Assembly (NCBI GenBank): GCA_035335645.1
Contig: DAOQMM010000002.1
Span: 27,916-91,915, forward strand
Source: Zoogloea sp035335645
Lineage (GTDB): Bacteria; Pseudomonadota; Gammaproteobacteria; Burkholderiales; Rhodocyclaceae
DNA: 64,000 nt
Direction: 5' to 3'
Of the stretch, positions 1-8,682 are shown one piece after another. The position numbers and the translations under genes are program-made. Positions within the stretch are counted from its first letter, which is position 1. Each line of letters begins with the position of its first letter. The notes beneath the pieces are model-generated. The model did no database searches and was not told the DNA's origin. It was given only the letters and a program-made list of their open reading frames with translations.

Positions 1-239
1 GCTAACCAATAAATCCTGCGTTCTTTATTCTCTGGGGCGATAAAGAATGGAGATTTTAATTCTCCGCTGTTCTTTTCCGGCACCATTCAGCGTGCCATCG
101 CCTCAAGCGTCTGCACCTCCGGACGCCCAGAGCCCCGGTCGGTTTCCCGACCGGGGCTCTGGGTGAACCAGGTTCATGAGACAGGAGGCGACGAGATCTT
201 CCAGAATCATCCGGTGGGTCTTGCCGTAAGTGCCAAGTG
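1..239. other. Intergenic segment at left edge with inverted repeats
   Basis: No convincing gene is visible here. The AT-rich start holds an 8-base inverted repeat (TTCTTTAT at 21-28, ATAAAGAA at 40-47) and a second small hairpin (GGAGA at 49-53, TCTCC at 61-65). A 17-bp perfect palindromic stem lies at 126-142 and 147-163 with a TTTC loop but no T-tract. A short plus-strand frame ends at TAA in 10-12 and could be the tail of a gene lying to the left, but four codons cannot prove it. Confidence 0.4.
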
Positions 240-275
240 AAAAAGGCCCCGCCGGTTTCCCGGCGGGGCCTTTTT
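240..275. terminator. Bidirectional rho-independent terminator after acnB
   Basis: Five A residues, a GC stem (GGCCCCGCCGG paired with CCGGCGGGGCC), a TTTC loop and five T residues form a symmetrical terminator. It lies 45 bases beyond the acnB stop codon and would end acnB transcription on the minus strand. It can also stop anything arriving from the left on the plus strand. Confidence 0.85.
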
Positions 276-319
276 CGTATTGCTACGGTCGACCGGCAAA
301 AGCCGGCCATGATCGCAAC

Positions 320-2917
320 TTACATTTCAACCGTTTCAGCCACTTCCACGAAGGCCGGGATCTGGTCGAAGTTCATGTAGCGATACACGTCGGCAGCCTT
401 GGCGTTCACCAGCTTGATCTGCTCCATGTACTCTTCCTTGGTCACGATACGGCCGGCCAGGGCGCACATGGCGGCCAGTTCGGCGGAGCCGAGGTAGACG
501 CGGGTGTCGATGCCCAGACGGTTCGGGAAGTTACGGGTAGAGGTGGAGATCGCGGTGGAACCCTTGCGGATCTGCGCCTGGTTGCCCATGCACAGGGAGC
601 AGCCCGGCATTTCCATGCGGGCGCCGGCCTTGCCGAGGACGCTGTAGTAGCCTTCTTCGGTCAGGATCAGGGCGTCCATCTTGGTCGGCGGGGCGATCCA
701 CAGGCGGGCCGGGATGTCGCTCTTGCCGTCCAGCACCTTGCCGGCCGCACGGAAGTGGCCGATGTTGGTCATGCAGGAGCCGATGAAGACTTCGTCGATC
801 TTGTCGCCGGCGACTTCGGACAGCACCTTGACATCGTCCGGGTCGTTCGGGCAGGCCAGGATCGGCTCGGTGACTTCGGCCAGGTCGATTTCGATGACTG
901 CGGCGTACTGGGCGTTGGCGTCACCCTTCAGCAGGACGCCGTTGGCGATCCAGTCTTCCATGGCGGCGATGCGGCGCTTGAGGGTGCGGGGATCCTCGTA
1001 GCCTTCCGCGATCATCCACTTCATCAGGGTGATGTTGGAACGCATGTACTCGACGATCGGCTCCTTGTTGAGGGCGATCGCACAGGCAGCGGCGGAACGC
1101 TCGGCAGCGGCGTCGGACAGTTCGAAGGCCTGTTCGACCTTCAGATCCGGCAGACCTTCGATTTCGAGGATGCGGCCGGAGAAGATGTTCTTCTTGCCCT
1201 TCTTCTCGACGGTCAGCAGGCCGGCCTTGATGGCCCACAGGGGGATGGCGTTGACCAGATCACGCAGGGTGATGCCGGGCTGCATCTGGCCCTTGAAGCG
1301 CACCAGCACGGATTCGGGCATGTCCAGCGGCATCACGCCGGTGGCGGCCGCGAAGGCGACCAGACCGGAGCCGGCCGGGAAGGAGATGCCGATCGGGAAG
1401 CGGGTGTGGGAGTCGCCACCGGTGCCGACGGTATCCGGCAGCAGCAGACGGTTGAGCCAGGAGTGGATCACGCCGTCGCCCGGACGCAGGGCCACACCGC
1501 CGCGGTTGGCGATGAAGGTCGGCAGTTCGCGGTGCATCTTGACGTCTACCAGCTTGGGATAGGCCGCGGTGTGGCAGAAGGACTGCATGACCATGTCGGC
1601 GGAGAAGCCGAGGCAGGCCAGATCCTTCAGTTCGTCGCGGGTCATCGGGCCGGTGGTGTCCTGGGAGCCGACGGTGGTCATCTTGGGCTCGCAGTAGGTG
1701 CCCGGCAGGATGCCCTTGCCTTCCGGCAGGCCACACGCGCGGCCGACCATCTTCTGGGCCAGGGAGTAACCGGTGCCCGGATCGTTGGGCTGCTGGGGCA
1801 GGCGGAACAGGGTGGAGACCGGCAGGCCCAGGGCTTCACGGGCCTTGGAGGTGAGACCGCGACCGATGATCAGGGGGATGCGGCCACCGGCGCGGACTTC
1901 GTCGAGGATGACGAGGGTCTTGAGCTGGGATTCGGCGATGGTGGCACCGTTCTTGGTGGCGGTGACCTTGCCGGAGGCGGCGTCGATCTTCAGCTCGATC
2001 TCGTCGCCCATGTCCATCTGGCCAGCGTCAATCTCGATGGGCAGCGCGCCGGCATCTTCCATGGTGTTGAAGAAGATCGGGGCGATCTTGGAGCCCAGGC
2101 ACACACCGCCGAAGCGCTTGTTCGGGACGAAGGGGATGTCTTCGCCGGTGAACCACAGCACCGAGTTGGTGGCGGACTTGCGGGAGGAGCCGGTACCGAC
2201 CACGTCACCCACGTAAGCGATCAGGTTGCCCTTGGCAGCGAGGGCTTCGAGCTGCTTGATGGGGCCGCGGGAACCCGGCTCATCGGCTTCGATGCCCGGA
2301 CGCGGGTTCTTCAGCATGGCCAGGGCGTGCAGCGGGATGTCCGGGCGGGACCAGGCGTCCGGCGCGGGGGACAGGTCGTCGGTGTTGGTCTCGCCGGTGA
2401 CCTTGAAGACGGTCAGCTTCTGGACGGCGGGGACTTCGGGACGGGAGGTGAACCACTCGGCGTCGGCCCAGGACTGCATCACGGCCTTGGCGTTGGCGTT
2501 GCCGGCCTTACCGAGTTCGGCGACGTCGTGGAAGTAGTCGAAGACCAGCAGGGTCTTCTTGAGGCCTTCGGCGGCCACGGCACCCACTTCTGCGTCGGCG
2601 AGCAGGTCGATCAGGGGCTTGACGTTGTAACCGCCGAGCATGGTGCCCAGCAGTTCGGTGGCCTTGGCGCGGGAGACAAGACCGCAGGCCAGCTCGCCCT
2701 TGGCGACCTTGGCGAGGAACTCGGCCTTGACCTTGGCAGCGTCGTCCACGCCGGCGGGAACGCGATAGGTCAGCAGTTCCACCAGGAAGGCTTCTTCGCC
2801 GGCCGGCGGATTTTGCAGCAGCGCAACCAGATCCTGGGCTTGCTTTTTGGACAGGGGCAGCGGCGGGATGCCAAGGGCAGCGCGCTCGGCAACATGCTGG
2901 CGGTAGGCTTCAAGCAT
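320..2917 (-). CDS. acnB: Bifunctional aconitate hydratase B / 2-methylisocitrate dehydratase
   Basis: AcnB isomerises citrate to isocitrate in the TCA cycle and also hydrates 2-methyl-cis-aconitate in the methylcitrate route. The protein is 865 aa, the same length as E. coli AcnB. It has the N-terminal HEAT-like region typical of the B family and the three [4Fe-4S] cysteines at about 715 (in IGSCMTNIGHF) and 773/776 (in PGCSLCMGNQ). The start codon ATG at 2917 follows an AGGAAGGA ribosome site; the frame stays open upstream but that part is not AcnB-like. It is a single-gene unit closed by the terminator at 240-275. The 2-methylisocitrate activity fits with prpE further along the window. Confidence 0.97.
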   Translation of the reverse strand: MLEAYRQHVAERAALGIPPLPLSKKQAQDLVALLQNPPAGEEAFLVELLTYRVPAGVDDAAKVKAEFLAKVAKGELACGLVSRAKATELLGTMLGGYNVKPLIDLLADAEVGAVAAEGLKKTLLVFDYFHDVAELGKAGNANAKAVMQSWADAEWFTSRPEVPAVQKLTVFKVTGETNTDDLSPAPDAWSRPDIPLHALAMLKNPRPGIEADEPGSRGPIKQLEALAAKGNLIAYVGDVVGTGSSRKSATNSVLWFTGEDIPFVPNKRFGGVCLGSKIAPIFFNTMEDAGALPIEIDAGQMDMGDEIELKIDAASGKVTATKNGATIAESQLKTLVILDEVRAGGRIPLIIGRGLTSKAREALGLPVSTLFRLPQQPNDPGTGYSLAQKMVGRACGLPEGKGILPGTYCEPKMTTVGSQDTTGPMTRDELKDLACLGFSADMVMQSFCHTAAYPKLVDVKMHRELPTFIANRGGVALRPGDGVIHSWLNRLLLPDTVGTGGDSHTRFPIGISFPAGSGLVAFAAATGVMPLDMPESVLVRFKGQMQPGITLRDLVNAIPLWAIKAGLLTVEKKGKKNIFSGRILEIEGLPDLKVEQAFELSDAAAERSAAACAIALNKEPIVEYMRSNITLMKWMIAEGYEDPRTLKRRIAAMEDWIANGVLLKGDANAQYAAVIEIDLAEVTEPILACPNDPDDVKVLSEVAGDKIDEVFIGSCMTNIGHFRAAGKVLDGKSDIPARLWIAPPTKMDALILTEEGYYSVLGKAGARMEMPGCSLCMGNQAQIRKGSTAISTSTRNFPNRLGIDTRVYLGSAELAAMCALAGRIVTKEEYMEQIKLVNAKAADVYRYMNFDQIPAFVEVAETVEM

Positions 2918-3232
2918 TGGTATGTCCTTCCTAGACGGTGGGTTGTGTATGAAGTGATTGCTGACTTGAGCGACCGGCCGCTGGGGCCCGATGCGCCTCT
3001 CCCGATGTGACCGGACCTTTTGGAACATCATGCGGTCCTGAGTCTTATATATATTATATTTTACTTCTTCCCCGGATGTGCGCCTGCACAATTCAAAAAT
3101 CTGTCCGGTCCCGGCTGTCCCACCAATCGGGGCCGGCCGGTACGGGAATTGCCGGATGCAACAGCTTCTTCATTCGCGGAGCCGATCATGGTACGCCTTT
3201 GACGACGGGACGGGGATACGGCAGGGAGCGGC
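2918..3232. other. Upstream region of acnB
   Basis: This 315-base gap lies between the start of acnB and the end of the receiver gene, both on the minus strand. No gene is visible. It carries a conspicuous AT-only tract around 3045-3063 in otherwise GC-rich DNA. That tract is the best candidate for the acnB promoter core and would leave a leader of roughly 130 bases. Confidence 0.5.
3053..3058 (-). promoter_or_regulatory. Candidate -10 box for acnB
   Basis: A perfect TATAAT reads on the minus strand inside the AT tract. No good -35 hexamer is found 16-18 bases upstream, so this may be an activator-dependent promoter or simply an AT-rich UP or operator region. The call rests on the hexamer and position only. 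Confidence 0.35.
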
Positions 3233-3622
3233 TCAGCCGGTCAGAACACTGGCCAGGACCGCTTCCATGGCGCCCATCGTGACCGGCTTGATCAACAGGT
3301 CGTCGAATCCCGCTGCCAGGAGGCCCTGCTTCTCGTCGGGCAGCGCATGGGCAGTATAGGCAATCACGGGCAGGCTGCTGAAGACCGCGTCGCTGCGGAT
3401 GCGGGCCAGCACCTCTTCCCCGGACATGCCGGGCATGCTGATGTCGAGCAGCACCGCGTCGTAGCGGTTCGCCGCGATCAGGGCCAGGGCCGTAGCACCG
3501 TCGGCGGCCTGGTCGGACGTGATGCCGAGACGCTTGGTGAAGGCCGCAGCCAGTGTACGGTTGATGGGATTGTCGTCCACGATCAGGACATGTTTGTCCT
3601 GGAATGTCAGGGGGCTGCTCAT
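3233..3622 (-). CDS. Stand-alone receiver-domain response regulator
   Basis: This 129-aa protein is a single CheY-like receiver. The acidic pair is D16-D17 (in HVLIVDDNP), the phospho-acceptor is D60 (AVLLDISMPGM), the switch Thr is T90 and the conserved Lys is K112 (IKPV). There is no output domain. The start ATG overlaps the stop codon of the upstream kinase gene by four bases, so the two are translationally coupled and the kinase is the obvious phosphodonor. Receivers of this kind usually act through protein-protein contacts or as phosphorelay intermediates; the target here is unknown. Confidence 0.92.
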   Translation of the reverse strand: MSSPLTFQDKHVLIVDDNPINRTLAAAFTKRLGITSDQAADGATALALIAANRYDAVLLDISMPGMSGEEVLARIRSDAVFSSLPVIAYTAHALPDEKQGLLAAGFDDLLIKPVTMGAMEAVLASVLTG

Positions 3623-6189
3623 CTCGGGGAGGCGGTCGGGCGTGCCGTTGTGGCGGCATCGCGGGGAAGTAGGAGGGTGAAGGTGGAGCCGACGCCCGGT
3701 TCGGAGCGCAGGGACAGTTCGCCGCCCAGCAGATGGACGAACTGGCGGGCGAGTGCCAGGCCCAGACCTGTTCCGGCCTGTTCGCGCGTGACGAAGGCGT
3801 CCACCTGCCTGAACTTGTCGAAGATCACGTCCTGGGCGTCCTTGGGTATGCCGCGACCGGTATCGGAGACCGCCAGCGCGATCCGCTCGCCGTCGGCATG
3901 GATGTTCAGATCGATCCTGCCATTGTCGGTGAACTTGATCGCGTTGTTCAAGAGATTGTTCAGGATCTGGCGAAGACGCAGCGGGTCGGTGTGGAGGCGC
4001 TCCGGCGTACCGGCGGCGATCGTGCATTCGAGTTGCAGCCCCTTGGCCTGGGCGTGACCACGGTGGGCCGCGCAAACCTCCTGGGCGAAGGTCGCGAGGA
4101 GAACGTCGCTGAGGTTGAGCTCCATGCGCCCCGCCTCCACCTTGGCCAGATCGAGCAGATCATTGACCAGATCCAGCAGGTGCTGGCCGGAGGACTCGAT
4201 CGTGGCGGCGTACTCCTGATGGGCGGCGTCGGTGGCATCGAGCTTGAGCAGTTCCGCAAAGCCGAGGATGCCGTTGAGGGGGGTCCGCAGTTCGTGGGAG
4301 ATGTTGGCCAGGAACTCGGACTTCATGCGGTTCGCGGCCTCGGCGCTCTGGCGGGCGTCTTCGGATCGCTTGAAGGACTCCTGCACGCGGTCGGCCATGC
4401 TGTTGAAGGATTCGGCCAGGTGTCCCATCTCGTCGGTGGATTTCACCTCCAGCCGGCGGCTCAGGTCCCCCGCCTGGAACCCGTCCAGCCCTTCGATCAT
4501 GCGGGTGATGCGACGGGTGATGAACTGGGCCATCCAGATCGCGACGGCGATCACCACCGCCACCATGACGAGCGTGGAGATGGCCAGGGCTCCGGCGGTC
4601 TGGGTCAGATTGTCGTTGATGGCCTGGCTGATGCCGGCGCGCAGCGTCTGGAATTCCTTGTCCTTGGCGTCGATGGTCAGGCCGATGCGTTTGGCGGATT
4701 CGGTGGCGGCACGATGGAAGTCATCCACATTGGCGCCGATGGTGACGATTCCAAAACCCTGGGGCGACGCGGCATACGGTCCGGTGTAATACGGAATGGC
4801 GGCCGCTGTGGTGAGCTTCCACAGCCCGGAAAAGAAGATCACGAACGAACCGGAGCCACCCTTCTCGGTGAGCAGCTTCCAGCCGGAACATTGAGGCGAG
4901 AAGTTCAGGTAGCGGCAGTCGAGCGCCACCGTCCCGGCCTTGACCAGGGCGCCCGCAGGCTTCTTCTTCAGGGACTGATCGTCGTAGGGCTTCACCCCTT
5001 CAAGGAAGGCCTGTGACGATTTTCCGGAGGACTGCCAGGCTTCGTACAGGGACTGGTCCATCCAAGGCGTAACCGGCTCCCCGGTGGCCGGATCGTAGCC
5101 GGGAATGAAGTAGTCGCGCGGGTGGGAAATGGCACGGCCACGATGGTCCCACATGAAGGCATAGTTGCCGGCGATGGCGTCATTGATCGGCGTATAGCGC
5201 GCATCCGTCGGGCTGATCCGGTCGGTGAACTGGCGGATGTGGTCGTGGTCGAGGGCCAGGGTCACGTAGCCGGTGATCTGTCCTTGACGCACCACCGGCA
5301 TGGCCCACCGCACGATGCCGCGAAAATGGCGCCCCACGGGATTCTCGGTCCCGGCGTAGGCCGACGCTTCGGGCTTGAACGGCTCGCCCGCCTTCTCCGC
5401 AGACGCCGGCAGATAGGGGCCGATCACGTGGCTCTTCACATAGGCGCCGACGACATCCGACACATGGATCTCGCCGGGCTTGAGCTTCTGCAGTTCAGGC
5501 CAGTAATGCTCCGCCCGGATGAAGGTCTCGCGGGCGTCGCTGACCTGACGCAGCCCCGGCGTCATCAGCGAACCCTGGGTCACCTTGACACGCTCCCGAC
5601 CGGACAGGTCGATGAAGCTCATCTCCACGAAGAGCGGGCGCATCTCCCGATGGCCGAGGAACTCCGGCGGGCGGGCGCTGAAGGCTTTGGCGTTGTCAGA
5701 GAGGGCCTGCCCGGCGTCGGCCGCAAGGGATTCGTCCCAGGATTCCGGTGCTGCGGGCTCCCAGCGTTTGCCGTCATCCGCGAGTTTCCAGGGGCCGTGG
5801 GAAAATACCGGGCGCTGCCGATGCGCGAGGAAGCGTCGGTAGCTTGCGTCACCGGGCTCCAGTTCGGCGGCTTCACGGATGTCCGCGTCCCGGTCGTAAA
5901 GGAACGCCGCCACGGCGCGGGCCGTATCGGTGGTGAGGCGCTCCATGCTTTCCCGCGCCCGGTCGTCGAGCGCGTGCAGCGCATCCTGAGTCGCCTCCTC
6001 GCCCACGCTGCGCAAGGTACGCAGCATCGAGCTGGACACGCTCTCCAGCTGGAGGCCGACCGCATCGCCCAGCTTCTCGGCCATTGTCCAGGCCAGGAGG
6101 GCCAACAGCACCAGCGGCACGACCTTGATGACGATGAAGATCGAGATCAGTTTGCCCCGGATACCGAATCTGCCCGTGTTGGTCTGCAT
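3619..6189 (-). CDS. Membrane sensor histidine kinase (Cache-like sensor, HAMP, HisKA, HATPase)
   Basis: An 856-aa sensor kinase. In order: a transmembrane segment at about 14-36; a large periplasmic region to about 530 resembling a double Cache ligand-binding domain; a second membrane helix at about 532-555; HAMP at about 556-610; HisKA with phospho-accepting His about 632 (SHELRTPLNG); and HATPase_c with N box (LLNNAIKF), G1 (DTGRGIP, about 776) and G2 (GTGLGLA, about 806). ATG at 6189 is chosen because it gives a short basic N-terminus directly before the first helix and has a GGGAAG site; an ATG at 6216 is possible. The ligand cannot be told from sequence. It is coupled to the receiver gene downstream. 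Confidence 0.93.
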   Translation of the reverse strand: MQTNTGRFGIRGKLISIFIVIKVVPLVLLALLAWTMAEKLGDAVGLQLESVSSSMLRTLRSVGEEATQDALHALDDRARESMERLTTDTARAVAAFLYDRDADIREAAELEPGDASYRRFLAHRQRPVFSHGPWKLADDGKRWEPAAPESWDESLAADAGQALSDNAKAFSARPPEFLGHREMRPLFVEMSFIDLSGRERVKVTQGSLMTPGLRQVSDARETFIRAEHYWPELQKLKPGEIHVSDVVGAYVKSHVIGPYLPASAEKAGEPFKPEASAYAGTENPVGRHFRGIVRWAMPVVRQGQITGYVTLALDHDHIRQFTDRISPTDARYTPINDAIAGNYAFMWDHRGRAISHPRDYFIPGYDPATGEPVTPWMDQSLYEAWQSSGKSSQAFLEGVKPYDDQSLKKKPAGALVKAGTVALDCRYLNFSPQCSGWKLLTEKGGSGSFVIFFSGLWKLTTAAAIPYYTGPYAASPQGFGIVTIGANVDDFHRAATESAKRIGLTIDAKDKEFQTLRAGISQAINDNLTQTAGALAISTLVMVAVVIAVAIWMAQFITRRITRMIEGLDGFQAGDLSRRLEVKSTDEMGHLAESFNSMADRVQESFKRSEDARQSAEAANRMKSEFLANISHELRTPLNGILGFAELLKLDATDAAHQEYAATIESSGQHLLDLVNDLLDLAKVEAGRMELNLSDVLLATFAQEVCAAHRGHAQAKGLQLECTIAAGTPERLHTDPLRLRQILNNLLNNAIKFTDNGRIDLNIHADGERIALAVSDTGRGIPKDAQDVIFDKFRQVDAFVTREQAGTGLGLALARQFVHLLGGELSLRSEPGVGSTFTLLLPRDAATTARPTASPR

Positions 6190-6365
6190 GGTCTTCCCGT
6201 GTCCGTTTCCATCCATCGCGCCGTCACCAGGCGCGCGCCTGGGTGCCCGACGTGCACATCGGCTGTCCGTCCGAAATATCAAGATCGGATCTCAAGAAAG
6301 TTTGAGCGCCTTGCCCGCCGTCCCAGGGGCGCCGACAATGTCGGGTCGTCATTCCGCTCACCCCC

Positions 6366-6746
6366 ATGTCCGACCCCTGCCCTTGCGGGTCCGGGCGCGC
6401 CTACCCGGCGTGCTGTGGCCCCTACCTGGATCAGTCACTGCCCGCGCCCACGGCCGAGGCGCTGATGCGCGCCCGCTACACCGCCTACACCCTCAAGCGG
6501 GAGGACTACCTGCTCGCCACCTGGGACCCGGCGCATCGCCCCGCGCAACTCGATCTGGCCTCTGACACGGCAACCCGCTGGCTGGGGCTGCAGGTGAAGC
6601 GTCATGAGACCACCGGATCCGGGCAGGCCATCGTCGAATTCGTGGCCCGCTACAAGGTCGCCGGCCGCGCCTACCGGCTGCATGAGACCAGTCGCTTCCA
6701 TGTGCTCGGCGGTGCCTGGGTTTACGTGGACGGGGACGTCCACTGA
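6366..6746 (+). CDS. YchJ-like SEC-C domain protein
   Basis: A 126-aa protein that starts with a SEC-C zinc-binding motif (CPCGSGRAYPACCG, residues 5-18). It continues as the NTF2-like fold seen in E. coli YchJ and the UPF0225 family. SEC-C motifs bind zinc and often mediate contact with the translation or secretion machinery, but the function of this family is not established. It is convergent with the S4-domain gene, with only 12 bases between the stops. No strong ribosome site is seen before the ATG. Confidence 0.85.
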   Translation: MSDPCPCGSGRAYPACCGPYLDQSLPAPTAEALMRARYTAYTLKREDYLLATWDPAHRPAQLDLASDTATRWLGLQVKRHETTGSGQAIVEFVARYKVAGRAYRLHETSRFHVLGGAWVYVDGDVH

Positions 6747-6758
6747 CGGGCGGTACGT

Positions 6759-6974
6759 TCAGGTCGCCACGAGCTCAATCACCTCGCCGGCAAATTCGAC
6801 CCGCTGGCCCGGACGGAGCTTGGCGCGCTTGCGGGTCTCGATGACGCCATCCACCTTCACCTGCCCTTCTGCCACACGCTGCTTGGCGACGCCGCCGGAA
6901 TCGCACAGGCCGGTGGCCTTGAGGAGCTGATCAAGCTGGATGAAATCGCCCTGAACGGGGAAACGGGTGGCCAT
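6759..6974 (-). CDS. YbcJ-like S4-domain RNA-binding protein
   Basis: A 71-aa single-domain protein with the compact S4 fold of E. coli YbcJ: the core GQVKVDGVIETRKRAKL is the RNA-binding loop region. The ATG at 6974 is chosen because it gives the family length; an in-frame TTG at 6995 has no ribosome site. Probable RNA binding, perhaps ribosome associated, with target unknown. It lies 87 bases downstream of the LysM/BON gene and may be the last gene of the minus-strand housekeeping run. Confidence 0.85.
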   Translation of the reverse strand: MATRFPVQGDFIQLDQLLKATGLCDSGGVAKQRVAEGQVKVDGVIETRKRAKLRPGQRVEFAGEVIELVAT

Positions 6975-7061
6975 GGCACGGACGTCCAACGTCAAAGGGG
7001 CGGATTGTCGCAGAGCCTGCCGCCCGGCGCCAATCCGCCTGCCGGGTCGAATGCCTGCCGA

Positions 7062-7550
7062 TCAGGTGGGGATCCGCAGCATCTGGCCCGGATAGATCTT
7101 GTCCGGATGACCCAGCATCGGCCGGTTGGCCTCGAAGATCTTCATGTACGCGTTGGCGTTGCCATAGTAGTGCTTGGCGATGGCCGACAGGGTGTCGCCG
7201 CGTACCACGGTGTGGAACTGGGCTTCCGGTTCCGGGTGGGTGACGGCGAGCTGGTCGATCACCTGCTCCACCCCGTCCACGTTGCCGCAGCACAGCAGGA
7301 TCTTCTCCTTGGTGGCCTGATCGGACACGCTGCCACTCGCGGTGACGGTGCTGGTCGCGCCGTCGAAGCTCACGCTCAGTGCGCTGGCGTCGAGACCCTG
7401 GGTGCCGATGTAGGCAAGGATCGCCGCGGCGGCCTTGGCGTTCAGGTCGGCCAGGCGTTCCGCCGCGCCGGAATCGGCCGCCGCTGCTTCCACGTCCTTG
7501 CGGCCGAACAGCTTTTCACCGGCTTCACGAACAAAACTCAAAAGACCCAT
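7062..7550 (-). CDS. BON-LysM protein (Kbp/YgaU-like)
   Basis: A 162-aa protein with a BON domain (about residues 20-100) followed by a C-terminal LysM domain (about 112-160, beginning HTVVRGDTLSAIAKHYYG). This is the architecture and near the length of E. coli YgaU (Kbp, 149 aa), a small potassium-binding protein induced by osmotic stress. There is no signal peptide, which also matches Kbp. The start ATG has an AGGGAG ribosome site. Confidence 0.9.
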   Translation of the reverse strand: MGLLSFVREAGEKLFGRKDVEAAAADSGAAERLADLNAKAAAAILAYIGTQGLDASALSVSFDGATSTVTASGSVSDQATKEKILLCCGNVDGVEQVIDQLAVTHPEPEAQFHTVVRGDTLSAIAKHYYGNANAYMKIFEANRPMLGHPDKIYPGQMLRIPT

Positions 7551-7644
7551 GACGGACTCCCTGCGTGGTGTAAGAAAGTCCCCAGCCTACGGCCTCGGAC
7601 GCACACGGCGGATGTCGAGAGTGTGACGAATCGTGACGCCGCGC

Positions 7645-7977
7645 TCAGGCCCCCAGCGGGGGCAGGCCATGTCGGCGGCGGGCGCGGGCACAGCCTTCGT
7701 CGCCGATGCCAAGGGCCGCGTAGGGCGCGAAATCCCGGCAGGGCCCCGGCCGCTGTTCGTAGATCGAGCACGACACCTCGCGCCCGACCTCGCCGCTCAG
7801 GGCGACGCAGCGGGGCGGACCGTCATCCGTGCCGCGCATGCGCACCAGGGTGGCGGTGACCGGCACAGTCAGCGCGTCCGGCACACCGCCGCCGGGATGG
7901 CTGGCCAGATCCGACACATGAAAATCGACGCGAAAACTGGCGCAACAGGCACCGCAGCTCAGGCAGGGATGGGACAT
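7645..7977 (-). CDS. YkgJ-type cysteine-cluster protein
   Basis: A 110-aa protein with an N-terminal CLSCGACC cluster and further cysteines in the motif CSIYEQRPGPCRDF. This is the pattern of the YkgJ/CxxCxxxxC zinc- or iron-chelating family (PF03692). No enzymatic function is established for it. It is six bases downstream of the YecA-like gene on the same strand and probably cotranscribed with it. Confidence 0.85.
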   Translation of the reverse strand: MSHPCLSCGACCASFRVDFHVSDLASHPGGGVPDALTVPVTATLVRMRGTDDGPPRCVALSGEVGREVSCSIYEQRPGPCRDFAPYAALGIGDEGCARARRRHGLPPLGA

Positions 7978-7983
7978 GGGAGC

Positions 7984-8682
7984 TCAGGTCGCCCCGCAGC
8001 ATTTCTTGTATTTTTTGCCGCTGCCACAGGGGCAGGGCTCGTTGCGGCCGGGGCCGGCCGGCGCGGCACCTGCGGCGGCGGCCACCACAACGGGTTCCGG
8101 GGCCGCCAGTCCGAGGGCACGCCAGGTCTGGACCAGACGATGGACGGCGATGCCCTTCGCTTCAAGGATGTCCAGCTGTTCCGCGCTGTCGGCCACTGCA
8201 TCCTCCTCGTCGTCACCCAGCAGGGTTTCGAGCAGAGCCTCGGCGATGCTGGTGTCTTCCACGGTGTCGGTCCATTCGGTCGGCCACAGCTCAAAGCCCT
8301 GTTCGAATCCGGCGGTCCATTCCTCGCCGATGGCCGGGTCGTCGTCTCCACCCTGGGCATAGCAGAACGGCTGCCAGGCATCGTCCGCCTCATCGTCGCC
8401 GATCGCGAGCAGAAGATCGTTGTGATAACGCAGGACCAGTTCGATGGCTTTCTGAAGTACGGCCCCGGAACCGAAACCTGCCTCGTCGCCGTCAGCGGTC
8501 CACACTGCCGGCAGCCAGACCTCTACCGGGATCGGTCCCGGCGCTGCCACGACGGCCGCCAGGTAGCCGTCCAGCATCTCCATGTTCATGCAATCCGCCG
8601 GGACGTCGTCGGAAGCCAGCAGTTCTTCAAGCTGCTCCAGTTCTTCTTCGGTCAGGGGCATGCTGACGGGAATCGGGTTCAT
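7984..8682 (-). CDS. YecA/UPF0149 family protein with C-terminal SEC-C motif
   Basis: A 232-aa acidic protein. The N-terminal two thirds match the UPF0149 (YecA/YgfB) helical domain and the last 20 residues are a SEC-C zinc motif (PCPCGSGKKYKKCCGAT). The start ATG at 8682 has a strong GGAGGA site inside the end of the upstream methyltransferase gene and overlaps its stop by four bases. Function is unassigned. It is the second SEC-C protein within 2.5 kb of the YchJ-like gene. Confidence 0.9.
   Translation of the reverse strand: MNPIPVSMPLTEEELEQLEELLASDDVPADCMNMEMLDGYLAAVVAAPGPIPVEVWLPAVWTADGDEAGFGSGAVLQKAIELVLRYHNDLLLAIGDDEADDAWQPFCYAQGGDDDPAIGEEWTAGFEQGFELWPTEWTDTVEDTSIAEALLETLLGDDEEDAVADSAEQLDILEAKGIAVHRLVQTWRALGLAAPEPVVVAAAAGAAPAGPGRNEPCPCGSGKKYKKCCGAT

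Noticed and set aside
230..3010. 926-codon open frame on the plus strand opposite acnB
   Set aside because: It is the antisense shadow of acnB in GC-rich DNA, runs through the terminator at 240-275, and its product is low-complexity (Gly/His/Gln/Asp-rich) with no domain.
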